NCBI GenBank assembly: GCA_947568835.1
Contig: OX387611.1
Coordinates: forward strand, 1,244,001 to 1,308,000
Reading direction: 5' to 3'
Length of the DNA stretch: 64,000 nt
From: Protonemura montana
Lineage: Eukaryota > Arthropoda > Insecta > Plecoptera > Nemouridae
Part shown: positions 54,501 through 64,000 of the stretch, in pieces
Layout of the letters: every line of letters begins with the position of its first letter
Numbering within the stretch: position 1 is the first letter of the stretch
Translations under genes and position numbers: made by a program
The notes under the pieces: model-generated
Told to the model about the DNA's origin: nothing
What the model saw: the letters and a program-made list of their open reading frames with translations, nothing else
Database searches by the model: none

Positions 54501-57500
54501 CCTATTCTACCTGTGTAACCCACTGGTCTGTACACACTTGCGTGGATAGCGCATCCCGTGGACTGGTTTCCAAGCCAGTGGGGTCTACGATCTCCCCTAT
54601 TCTACCTGTGTAACCCACTGGTCTGTACACACTTGCGTGGATAGCGCATCCCGTGGACTGGTTTCCAGGCCAGTGGGGTCTTCGATCTCCCCTATTCTAC
54701 CTGTATAACCCACTGGTCTGTGCAAACTTGCGTGGATAGCGCATCCCGTGGACTGGTTTCCAAGCCAGTGGGGTCTTCGATCTTCCTTATTCTACCTGTG
54801 TAACCCACTGGTCTGTACACACTTGCGTGGATAGCGCATCCCGTGGACTGGTTTCCAGGCCAGTGGGGTCTACGATCTCTCCTATTCTACCTGTATAACC
54901 CACTGGTCTGTACACACTTGCGTGGATAGCGCATCCCGTGGACTGGTTTCCAAGCCAGTGGGGTCTTCGATCTCCCCTATTCTACCTGTGTAACCCACTG
55001 GTCTGTACACACTTGCGTGGATAGCGCATCCCGTGGTCTGGTTTCCAGACCAGTGGGGTCTTCGATCTATTCTACCTGATCACTGGCCCAATTGTTGTAA
55101 CTTATCCTATTGTTGTAATGTGTCCTATTGTTGCTATGCGTGACATGTTCTGTGTTGTATTTTGTGCCGCCAGAGGGGACAGTATTCGCAACAGTTGGCC
55201 CCCATCCACGAGGTAACGCCCCTCCCCCCACCCTTTCACAATCCAGCGTCACAACCCCATTTCCAAGCCAAGAACAGCACCCTTTAGGCGGTTGAACCCA
55301 AATAACGGAACAGGACTTCGTTGGGAGCCTTTTTAGGAGAAAATTCTGTTATAGAAGAATACTAGTTTTTGGTTGATATTTATTATTTAGGCCATTCATT
55401 TCTTTTGTGTTATTCTCAATTTTGAGGTTCATTGCAGGTTTTATATTTAGTTTGCTGCTTTTACATCCCATGCAAGAACTTATTAAAATTAAATGGGGGA
55501 AATCTAAGATCGGCCCGCCAATCTTCCAAATTTCTGTACCCCAAAACGTTACCTATGTTCTATTGGAGTTTGCTTGGATAGTTTTATATAGTCTATAAAA
55601 ATGTAAGGGGTGTTCAAAGGTGCCGCCATTCCTCCCCTATCCAACCTTTCTTACAGCTTCTATCCATATTTTTTGCATCTTCTTTTGTTAGCAATTACTT
55701 TTCTAGCGGACATTCTTCGCTTCTTTCGATGCTGTTCACCATTTTTGTCATGTACTTTCCTCTGTGTCTCTGTGTTTTTGTTCATCGTATGTCTTCTTTG
55801 TTTCTATGCATGACCAGGGTAGGCAACATATAACTTGGTCTGTAGAAATAGTCGTGTACACTTTTTTAGCTACATTTACTTTGTTTAATATTACATGCTT
55901 ATGTTATGTAATGGTCATTCTCAAAAGCGTCTCAAAAATTATGTGTCCAAGTAGCTCAATTGGTTAGAGCAACACCCGCGACAGGTGGAGATCGGGGTCC
56001 AAGTAGCTCAACTGGCGAGAGCAACACCCGCGACAGGTGGAGATCGGGGTCCAAGTAGCTCAATTGGTTAGAGCAACACCCGCGACAGGTAGATATCGGG
56101 GTCCAAGTAGCTCAATTGGTTAGAGCAACACCCGCGACAGGTGGAGATCGGGGTCCAAGTAGCTCAATTGGTTAGAGCAACACCCGCGACAGATGGAGAT
56201 CGAGGTTCAAGTAGCTCAATTGGTTAGAGCAACACCCGCGACAGGTGGAGATCGGGGTCCAAGTAGCTCAATTGGTTAGAGCAACACCCGTGATTGGCGG
56301 AGTTCGGGGTTGGAATCCCCGTTTGGGTATCAATTTTTGAGACGGTTGTAGTGTTCATAATAATTAAAAAAAAAAAAAAATCCTAAGGTTAATCTTCTTC
56401 CTAAGGCTATAATTTCGCCGATCTCGTCGACAGCAGCACCTGCATTTCTTTCTTCGCCTGCTTCTCTCTCTCTCTCTCTCTTTATCTTGCACTGTGCCTC
56501 GTGTATATTTCTTCCTTCTTTTGCCTCTCTTTGTCTTTCTCCGCAGGACTTTAAGAAGAGCTGTATATTTTCAAAACAAGAACCGAAAATTAAAATGGCC
56601 GACAAACAGCTCCCCCATAAGAGCTAAGAAAGTATATTCTGTTCAGTGCGATAACAAAAGTTGCCGGCAGAGGCGCCACCGGTCGGTTTAGGATGAAATA
56701 TGGGCCAACTGTCTTAAAAAAAACACTTTAAATAATCTCCTCTGTGTTCGCCATCTTTCTTTTGCTCTAAAACTTGGGTCGTATCAAGATGTTTTGTCTT
56801 TCAAACTATTTTAATAACTTTTATAGCAATCATTACAATTGCGGGAATTATTTTGCAATTACAATAAGTATTTTGAAATCCAGAGCTACTAAAATCTTAA
56901 CTGAAATTTCATTCATGAATTAATTCAACTAGCCAATGTTTATAGCACTATGCAGGGGACAGTCCTTGTGCTAGTATCTTCTCTCACGGGCTAGACTGTA
57001 GCAATGCAGGGGACAGTCCTTGTGCTGGTATCTTCTATCACGGGCTAGACTGTAGCAATGCAGGGACAGTCCTTGTGCTGGTATCTTCTATCACGGGCTA
57101 GACTGTAGCAATGCAGGGACAGTCCTTGTGCTGGTATCTTCTCTCACGGGCTAGACTGTAGCAATGCAGAGAACAGTCATTGTGCTGGTATCTTCTCTCA
57201 CGGGCTAGACTGTAGCAATGCAGGGGACAGTCCTTGTGCTGGTATCTTCTCTCATGGGCTAGACTATAGCAATGCAGAGGACAGTCCTTGTGCTGGTATC
57301 TTCTCTCACGGGCTAGACTGTAGCAATGCAGAGAACAGTCATTGTGCTGGTATCTTCTATCACGGGCTAGACTGTAGTAATGCAGAGAACAGTCATTGTG
57401 CTGGTATCTTCTATCACGGGCTGTCTTTTTATATGTGGTTCTAGGTTTGAAAATACTTAAGTGATTCATTTATTTACCAGCAGCGTCGCTAGTAGCCACA

Positions 57501-60500
57501 TTTTTAATTAAGTGCTTGTGGCGGTCTCTAATAGCGCACATGGTAAAAAGTGATATTGGGCAAGAAACCACATTTCAATCGTCCATTTTCACAATTTTTT
57601 TTTAGTATTTGTGAAATTTTCTCTTTTTAAATGTTTTAAAGTATCGGCAAATTAGTGACAATACATTTTACCAGGAAAGTTTGAACCAAGCTTAGCACGA
57701 TGTTGGTAAAATCGTGCGACCTTCGTAGCAAATCTCGTCGTAAAAAGAAGCCAGGAAGCAGAAGAAGACAGAATATAGAAATAAAAAAACGGCAGAATAA
57801 GGACAAATGTGTCCAAGTGGCTTCTTGTAAAAATCTTCTGTAGAAAAAATATATAAATTTGTTAAAATATGGACCTTTAGTTAACCTTTAAAGGCCAAGT
57901 TATGGTAAACCATTCCCAACCAACCGACGATAGGTGAGGTCGAGTTCGGCTTGATAAGGGCATATAAGTAGTCAAGGCTAGCTGGGTTTAGGTAGGTGGT
58001 ACCGAGGCTGTTTGGAGTCTGTCATGGGTTGTGCTAAGGGCCAACTGGTTTGCCAGCCGCAGGCGAGTCAGCATCACACGCTGATCATAGAGGAGTTCGA
58101 ACCTGACGTCTTCCGACAGCTGATCGAGTACATCCACACCGGGTGCGTCACCTTGCAACCCCGCACTCTGCTCGGTGAGTGGAATATTGACATAGTAATC
58201 AACACAACGTGCATAGCATACAAGGATCTTAAAACTTGGTTATCATATGGGACTGCACACAATCAACACAGCGTGCATAGCACACAAGGATCTTAAAACT
58301 TGGTTATCATATGGGACTGCACACAATCAACACAACGTGCATAGCACACAAGGATCTTAAAACTTGGTTATCATATGGGACTGCACACAATCAACACAAC
58401 GTGCATAGCACACAAGGATCTTAAAACTTGGTTATCATATGGGACTGCACACAATCAACACAACATGCATAGCACACAAGGATCTTAAAACTTGGTTATC
58501 ATATGGGACTGCATACAATCAACACAACGTGCATAGCACACAAGGATCCTAAAACTTGGTTATCATATGGGAAAGACTTTTCAATTGAACTTTTCAATTG
58601 TTTTAATTCTGTGAAATGCTCATATAATCACTGTCTAGGAGTCATGAATGCTGCTGATTACTACGGACTGGACGAGCTACGCCGCGCGTGCGCGGGCTTC
58701 GTACAATGCTGCATCAACGTCGACACAGTGTGCGCTCTACTGGCGTCAGCTGAAAGGTAGCAAGCCATCCAATACCTGACCCAGCGTAGTGTTGCTTAAC
58801 TTCGGTGATCTCACGAGGACCGGTGTTTCCAACACGCCAACCCGTTGGTGGTCATTAATCCAATACATGACCCAGCGCAGTGTTGCTTAACTTCGGTGGT
58901 CTAAACATGTTATTTTTCTTGTAGATACATCCAGTACAAGTGCACCAAGAGCTTGGTGCAGAAGGTACTCGAATTTGTCGACGAACACGGCAACGAGGTG
59001 CTGAACCTCGGATCCTTCACGCTCCTCCCACAACACGTGGTGCGACTCATCCTGGTCAGGGACGAGCTTAGAGCGGACGAGTTCACCAAGTTCCAGGTCA
59101 GACTTAGAGCACACTTACAGCACGCGTAGAGCACACTTAGAGTTCTTATTTGATTTATGACTAGTTCTGTTCTGGAGAGAGGTTGGAGGGATGAATGTTA
59201 GTACAGCAGCTTCACTCGCCTTGCTTATCAACCTCTTGACAGTATGGATTTGTGGAGGAATCCTGCTGCTCGCGTTGTAGCGTCCTTCGGAAGGGATGTT
59301 AATTGCCACTGGTCCCCTTGGTGCTCTTTGGCAGGAGTAGACTACGCGTGCTCCATCAGGTTTCCCCAATTCCCTTGTTGGAAAGGCTAGGTTAATCTTT
59401 CACCGACGCCATTAGACCAGTGCCACATAACTCGTTGTCAAAACAGTGCTTCGTTAAACCTCAATAACCAATTAATCAAGTTCTCGATTATACGCCTTAT
59501 TGACAACCCTCGTTCCAGGCTGCGCTGATGTGGGGCAAGAAATACTGCGACGGCAACCCCAACACACCCCTCAAGGACGTGATCGGCAACTTCTTGGAGT
59601 TCATCCAGTTCCACAAGATACCTGCCAACGTGCTCATGCGTGAGGTGCACCCGCTTGGTCTGGTCCCGTACAGCATCATCATGAATGCGCTGGCTTATCA
59701 GGTGCGTACCCTGCCTTTGTGTGCGTACAAATAATGCATTTCTTAACGTAGTGTAATACTTATAACCAGTATATTAAGTTATAAGTAGAAAGATAAGAAA
59801 GCATATTTTGACTCGACTTTGATGCGAGTACTCTGAATTGTTGCCAACCTGTGGTGATGTCAAACTCAGCAAATATAAATGGCACCGTTTAAAACAGATG
59901 AGCGCAGTGTCACAGTTGTTCACATTCGAATGCTTCCTGCAACTGAGCCGCTAGGGACAGTGCATTGTTACACTATTTCGAACAACTTATAAGAAATTAC
60001 CTCTAAGAGAATCTAACCTAGGCTCTAGCCTGATCTAGTGTAAAGAACCTAGTTTAGGGAACATAACCTAACCTAACCTTACCTAACCTAACCTAACCTA
60101 GCCTAACCTAGCCTAACCTAGCCTAACCTAGTCTAACCTAACCTAACCTACCCTAACCTAGCCTAACCTAGCTTAACCTAGCCTAACCTAACCTAACCTA
60201 ACCTAATCTAACCAAACCTAACATTACCTAGCCTAACCTAACCTAACCTAACCTAATCCAGCCTAACCTAACCTAACCTAGCCTAACCTAACCTTACATA
60301 ACCTAGCCTAACCTAGCCCATGACCTATAATTGAGAACCCAAGCTAACAGCCGGCCCTCGTTTGGCACCAGGCAGACCCCAGCAGTATCGACCCTGCAAA
60401 GCTCAGTCCCAACAGAGTGAGACGCGCCGGGCAAGGAAGATCCATGTCGGTGCAATCGTCCCTCGACCCTTACGGATCCAACACCACACTCAGCTCCAGT

Positions 60501-60554
60501 GGAAGCTCAGAGGGCGGCAGCTCGGAGGGACAGCACAAGCACTCGTCGAACTAG
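51594..60554 (+). CDS. gprs: BTB/BACK-domain serine-enriched protein (gprs orthologue), eight exons
   Basis: Exons: 51,594-51,796; 53,974-54,109; 55,174-55,212; 58,057-58,174; 58,639-58,756; 58,925-59,096; 59,519-59,701; 60,372-60,554. Total 1,152 nt, 383 aa, phases consistent (2,0,0,1,2,0,0). N-terminal LVGDEPDLNTFENKSGLAED then the BTB start PELCDVTFLVG (about residues 40-50), an insertion with KLRLFLKRSSEPLLNLQN (about 91-108), BTB end TLIIEEFEPDVFRQLIEYIH (exon 4), BACK domain in exons 5-7 (ADYYGLDELRRACAGFVQCC, FVDEHGNEVLNLGSF, FHKIPANVLMRE). Exon 8 is a short Ser/Gly-rich tail. It matches the Drosophila gene strongly, from memory. BTB/BACK proteins commonly dimerise and act as adaptors; the molecular role of gprs is not well known. 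Start: an in-frame stop lies at 51,573, but a splice acceptor at 51,586 suggests a non-coding exon further upstream. The tail is far shorter than in the fly protein. Confidence 0.93.
51826..52612 (-). repeat. 68-bp minisatellite in gprs intron 1, about 11.5 copies
   Basis: Reverse complement of the MTCH2 intron 1 array; begins about 30 bases after the exon 1 donor. Confidence 0.95.
52613..53945 (+). repeat. 26-bp minisatellite in gprs intron 1, about 51 copies
   Basis: Unit core tctattggctgtctctgtga. Unrelated to the 26-bp protease array. A variant block (tcttgactgt ... tgtcactgg ... gactctctctg) recurs 208 bases (8 units) later, at 53,001 and 53,209. It ends about 28 bases before the exon 2 acceptor. 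Confidence 0.96.
54190..55072 (+). repeat. 95-bp minisatellite in gprs intron 2, about 9 copies
   Basis: Unit includes ccagtggggtcttcgatctc and tcgtggatagcgcatcccgt. Occupies most of the intron. Confidence 0.95.
55213..55940. other. gprs intron 3, 5' part
   Basis: AT-rich, with short hydrophobic ORFs (55,407-55,967) that lack codon or motif support. No gene called. Confidence 0.4.
55945..56345 (+). repeat. 52-bp tandem array of tRNA-like SINE heads in gprs intron 3, 7 copies
   Basis: Each unit is ccaagtagctcaattggtta...gcgacaggtggagatcgggg: the D-arm/A-box to anticodon half of a tRNA-like head. Only the last unit continues into a B-box (ggggttggaatcccc) and the SINE tail atcaatttttgagac. 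So the A-box module was amplified seven-fold while the B-box stayed single. Period checked at 55,947 and 55,999. Confidence 0.88.
56950..57425 (-). repeat. 54-bp minisatellite in gprs intron 3, about 9 copies
   Basis: Unit core cagtccttgtgctggtatct with 53- and 54-base variants. Minus-strand ORF of 123 codons is an artefact. 57,426-58,056 is unassigned intron. Confidence 0.93.
58196..58575 (+). repeat. 64-bp minisatellite in gprs intron 4, about 6 copies
   Basis: Unit core cacaaggatcttaaaacttg; fills most of the 464-base intron. Confidence 0.94.
58760..58905 (-). mobile_element. 5S-like fragments in gprs intron 5
   Basis: Two reverse-oriented pieces contain ccaatacctgacccagcgta and gttgcttaacttcggtgatc, complementary to the 5S A and C boxes; the first also carries the upstream 5S-like gatctcacgagg. 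Confidence 0.7.
59160..59480 (+). mobile_element. 5S-derived SINE body and tail in gprs intron 6
   Basis: Body with gagagaggttggagggatga, cagcttcactcgccttgctt and ttcggaagggatgttaattg; tail gccattagaccagtgccaca ... ttcgttaaacctcaataacc. It lies between the BACK exons without disturbing their splice sites. Confidence 0.75.
59835..59960 (+). repeat. Dispersed repeat, second copy
   Basis: Counterpart of 9,536-9,680 (gttgccaacctgtgg ... cacattcgaatgcttc). Confidence 0.6.
60060..60320 (-). repeat. Interstitial (CCTAA)n tract, TTAGG-type
   Basis: About 50 pentamers of CCTAA with CCTAG and CCTTA variants on the plus strand, i.e. TTAGG on the minus strand, the arthropod telomere repeat. It lies inside gprs intron 7, about 50 bases before the last exon, so it is not a chromosome end. 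Confidence 0.92.
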
Positions 60555-61124
60555 CACAAGATGGCGTCGAACTAGCGCAAGATTGCTTCGAATTGCGGGC
60601 TACAAGAGCTCTTCGAAGGCATATGGCAAAGCCCAAAATCAGTGCTGCGAAGATTTTTAGACCTTTCTAGCAACAAGCGTTTGTCTACGCATGTGAAGGA
60701 TTCGACGTGCAATCCGAAATGGTTCAGAGTCGCAATCTGATGTTGAAATCGACGGCTGTTTTTTTTTTTTTACTTTTATCTGTTGACTTTTGATCCTAAA
60801 AGGACCTTGGTCAAGCTTTCGTTGGCTTTGGCGCCAACATCTTTAGGACAGATCCTGACAGCAAAACCTGATTGCCTCTCGGAGAGTTTAAAAACTAATG
60901 TAGCATTGAGTTTATGGCTCGCTAAATAAGCTATTCTTTAACTGTGGTCTTCGAACAGCTCGCAAGCAACATTGGTCTAACAAAACATGTCATATCTATG
61001 ATATCTTGATGGCCTCTTACCTTCTGGTAGTTTTCTTACCTATTGACCTACTGGTCTTTCTTTTGATGAACTCATCTGGTCTAAGCCTATGATCTAATGA
61101 TGAACTAGGTTTGGTTTTACCAAA
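60555..61124 (+). other. gprs 3' flank or UTR
   Basis: Unique sequence without arrays. No polyadenylation signal was found close to the stop; candidates AATAAA lie at about 61,481, 62,861 and 63,291. Confidence 0.4.
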
Positions 61125-61415
61125 ATGTTGAACTATAAGTTGGATCTCTAACTCACAGAAACATCTGAATTTCACTGCATGTAATTGGAAGTCGTCATGG
61201 CAACAGTTTCAACAAAATGTTCAACTATAAGTTGGATCTCTAGCTCACAGAAACATCTGAATTTCACTGCATGTGATTGGAAGTCGTCATGGCAACAGTT
61301 TCAACAAAATGTTCAACTATAAGTTGGATCTCTAGCTCACAGAAACATCTGAATTTCACTGCATGTGATTGGAAGTCACCGTGACAAAAGTTTCAACAAA
61401 TACTTCAACTAGAAG
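61125..61415 (+). repeat. 92-bp tandem repeat, 3 copies
   Basis: gttggatctctagctcacag recurs at about 61,139, 61,231 and 61,323, with ggaagtcgtcatggcaacag in each unit. Confidence 0.9.
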
Positions 61416-61759
61416 TTAAATTTTGGTGAAATCGGACGAAAGCTGGTCTAGGCCAGCTTAGGCAACCTATGAATTTTTACAATAAACATAGGGTTGCAAC
61501 TTTTCACCGTTGTAGCACTAGAATGAAAGGTGGATGCATGAGGGTTGTGCACCAATCAGGGTTAGGAAAAAAAATAATTTCAATTTTCTCAGCGACATTC
61601 AAATTTTGCAACAATTACAACAGTTCAAAATTACTAATTTATTTTTAAGATTTTTTCTCGAATATTGACTTCCTTGGGAGAGGTTTCATCAAGAGTAAAG
61701 TTCGGCAGTAGAGTCCCTGAGCGTTGTTGTGGAAGAATTGGTACGGCCAGACTGTAAAA

Positions 61760-62625
61760 AAATAGTGGACAGACTGCGTACACCCGCGTCCAGTAACCAC
61801 TACATCACTGGGTGGACTGCGTACACCCGCGTGCATTGGCCACTACTTCACTGGGTAGACTGCGTACACCCGCGTCCAGTAACCACTACATCACTGGGTG
61901 GACTGCGTACATCCGCGTGCATTGGCCACTACATCACTGGGTGGACTGCGTACACCCGCGTGCATTGACCACTACATCACTGGGTGGACTGCGTACACCC
62001 GCTTGCATTGACAACTACATCACTGGGTGGACTGCGTACACCCGCGTGCATTGACCACTACATCACTGGATGGACTGCGTACACACGAGTGCATTGACCG
62101 CTACATCACTGGGTGGACTGCGTACACCCGCGTGCATTGACAACTACATCACTGGGTGGACTGCGTACACCTGCGTGCATTGACCACTACATCACTGGGT
62201 GGACTGCGTACACCCGCGTGCATTGACCACTACATCACTGGGTGGACTGCGTACACCCGCGTGCATTGACCACTACATCACTGGGTGGACTGCGTACACC
62301 CGCGTGCATTGACCACTAGATCACTGGGTGGACTGCGTACACCCGCGTACATTGACCACTACATCACTGGGTGGACTGCGTACACCCGCGTACATTGACC
62401 ACTACATCACTGGGTAAACTGAGTACACCCGCGTGCATTGACCACTACATCACTGAATGGACTGCGTACACCCGCGTGCATTGACAACTACATCACTGGG
62501 TGGACTGCGTACACCCGCGTGCATTGACCACTACATCACTGGGTGGACTGCGTACACCCGCGTGCATTGACCACTACATCACTGGGTGGACTGCGTACAT
62601 CCGCGTTCATTGACCACTACATCAC
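61760..62625 (+). repeat. 43-bp minisatellite, about 20 copies
   Basis: Unit core actgggtggactgcgtacac followed by ccgcgtgcattgaccac. Downstream of gprs; short ORFs in it are artefacts. Confidence 0.95.
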
Positions 62626-64000
62626 TGGTAGTGTCAAACTTTATCGAAGTGACCTCGGAGATGTAGCTGTCTTAGAAACTCGAGGAATGGCTTGTTGAAG
62701 ATGCAAGATTTTAATATAAAGATGTTGAGGTGTCATATTTTTAATCGAGATTAAGCAGGCATTAAACTCTTGACAATCGTTATGTACTTATATGTTTATA
62801 AGTGTATTTAAGACAGATGTTAATTAGCTAGATATACCGACATTATTGATGTGTTGATGGAATAAATATGTTACATTTTATGAGTGTTCTTAACTGGAAT
62901 CGATGTTGATATTTTGATATATTTTTGACAGCATTAATCTGACTCAGATTAAGCCTCGTACAGGAAAGAACTTGAAAGCGTTGAAAAATACGAAGAAGCT
63001 GTTACTTACTGTAAACAAAAGTAAGCATGGAGTAAATTAACTCTTTGTCTGATATAATGATGATGTTTACACGTTTAAATGATGTTTTGTAAAGTTGGTG
63101 TGATTGGTGTCAATTGTTTGGGACAAATTCTCACTGGTTTGAGGTTATATTGGCAAAGTGTGAAATCAGATCAGAATTACAAGAGTTACATTAGCTCAAG
63201 AAGATCGTTTGCGTTGAAGTGAATCGGTGAAATTATAACGGAGTAATTATGTGGGTGTTCTTGCTCGATTGTAAACTGCGTTTGATACGTGAAATAAAGA
63301 AGTGTTTTTTAATTGGGAATTGTTGATAAGCTCATTTTTACCCGATCAATTAAAATGTTCACGTGAATTCCAAACCAATTCTCGAATCCAAAATAAATGT
63401 TTAACGAAAAAAATCATTGAAATCTGCGATTTTAAGCAAATCATTTCAGTTCTTCATGGTCAAGTGTGGAGAGAACGTTTAAATTGTGAAAATACGCATG
63501 TGTCTTTTCCCTGTTCTGTCTAACTTTTCCCGATCCTACTACGTTTCAACGCGCACAAATTTATGAGCATCAGCCAGATTGCAGACCTTCATTAATTCCA
63601 TAGTTGAACCCAAACGAAGGTCCGAAAAAAAAAACACGTCAATTTATTTAACAGACCGTTAACGAACAAAAAACGTCATCTGATTGGCTGTTACTAAGCT
63701 AAGCATTTTTTTAGCATGCGTTTGGCCGATGAAGTGCATACAAAAATGCGAAAAAACACACAAATGCAAGCATTACGCAAGTGATTTTATTTTTTTGATT
63801 AAAGTGAAATCAAAGATTTTGCTACGCTCATCAAAAAACCTCGAGCTTTCTTTGCTTTTTTGGGATTCTGACAAAATGAAAGTTAATTTGCTATGGGACG
63901 AAGATGAATTACAGTACTGTTTAGAGTAGCAGATGTTTGAAAGTCCTGGACAAAGAAGAAGACAATAAAACTGGTTGAAAGTCGTTTATTGATGCGTACA
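62626..64000. other. Unassigned AT-rich right end
   Basis: Several short ORFs (63,302-63,523; 63,684-63,929) without recognisable motifs or splice context. AATAAA signals occur at about 62,861, 63,291 and 63,966. No gene is called. Confidence 0.4.

Noticed and set aside
55407-55967. Small hydrophobic ORFs in gprs intron 3
   Set aside because: AT-rich intron sequence; hydrophobicity follows base composition and there is no start, motif or splice support.
55945-56345. Cluster of functional tRNA genes
   Set aside because: Units lack the T-arm and acceptor stem except the last, whose stems do not pair properly.
60060-60320. Chromosome end
   Set aside because: Unique coding sequence continues on both sides; the tract is interstitial.
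60362-60670. Plus-strand ORF of 102 codons starting MAPGRPQQ
   Set aside because: It overlaps gprs exon 8 in another frame; the exon 8 frame joins exon 7 with correct phase and matches the family (ADPSSIDPAKLSPN).

Overview
This is a window of a eukaryotic nuclear genome, almost certainly an arthropod and most likely a crustacean. The evidence is: (i) multi-exon genes with GT-AG introns; (ii) an orthologue of the arthropod BTB/BACK gene gprs (serine-enriched protein); (iii) tandem serine proteases resembling crustacean brachyurin/chymotrypsin-type enzymes; (iv) an interstitial tract of CCTAA/TTAGG, the arthropod telomere motif. No prokaryotic features (operons, CRISPR, Shine-Dalgarno sites) are present. 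All exon models were assembled by eye from splice sites, reading phase and family similarity; there is no transcript support.

Layout: 1-6,259 holds minisatellites, SINE/MITE copies and a 1.7-kb pentanucleotide tract. 6,260-15,007 (+) is a complete six-exon mitochondrial carrier homologue (MTCH2 family, 273 aa). Its large fourth intron contains an intact, unrecognised 462-codon ORF (11,665-13,053, +). 16,001-44,041 (-) is a head-to-tail cluster of three secreted S1A serine proteases, each with seven exons, the same intron phases, a TATA box and a signal peptide. Copies 1 and 2 read as intact 310-aa enzymes; copy 3 has lost its ancestral stop codon and its normal exon-2 acceptor. 44,100-51,586 is intergenic DNA with fold-back elements, a LINE relic and a 53-bp satellite. 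51,594-60,554 (+) is gprs in eight exons (383 aa). 60,555-64,000 is its 3' flank or UTR with one more minisatellite.

The most striking property is the repeat content. Nearly every intron of all five multi-exon genes carries its own minisatellite array (units of 26, 34, 36, 41, 52, 53, 54, 64, 68, 91, 95 and 125 bp), and these contribute most of the long ORFs in the window. Several arrays can be traced to a module of a mobile element: a 91-bp unit from the 5S-rRNA-like head of a SINE, a 36-bp unit from the body of the same SINE, a 52-bp unit from the tRNA-like head of another SINE, and a 53-bp unit from the terminal repeat of a MITE-like element. The same 68-bp, 34-bp and TGCCA-type families recur in opposite orientation in introns of unrelated genes. 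Higher-order repeats (477, 260 and 208 bp) show recent segmental amplification within arrays. This repeated conversion of transposon modules into intronic satellites is the best candidate here for an undescribed phenomenon.

The genes do not form a pathway. The three proteases are a local gene family; their shared intronic repeats show that most insertions predate the triplication, while array lengths diverged afterwards.
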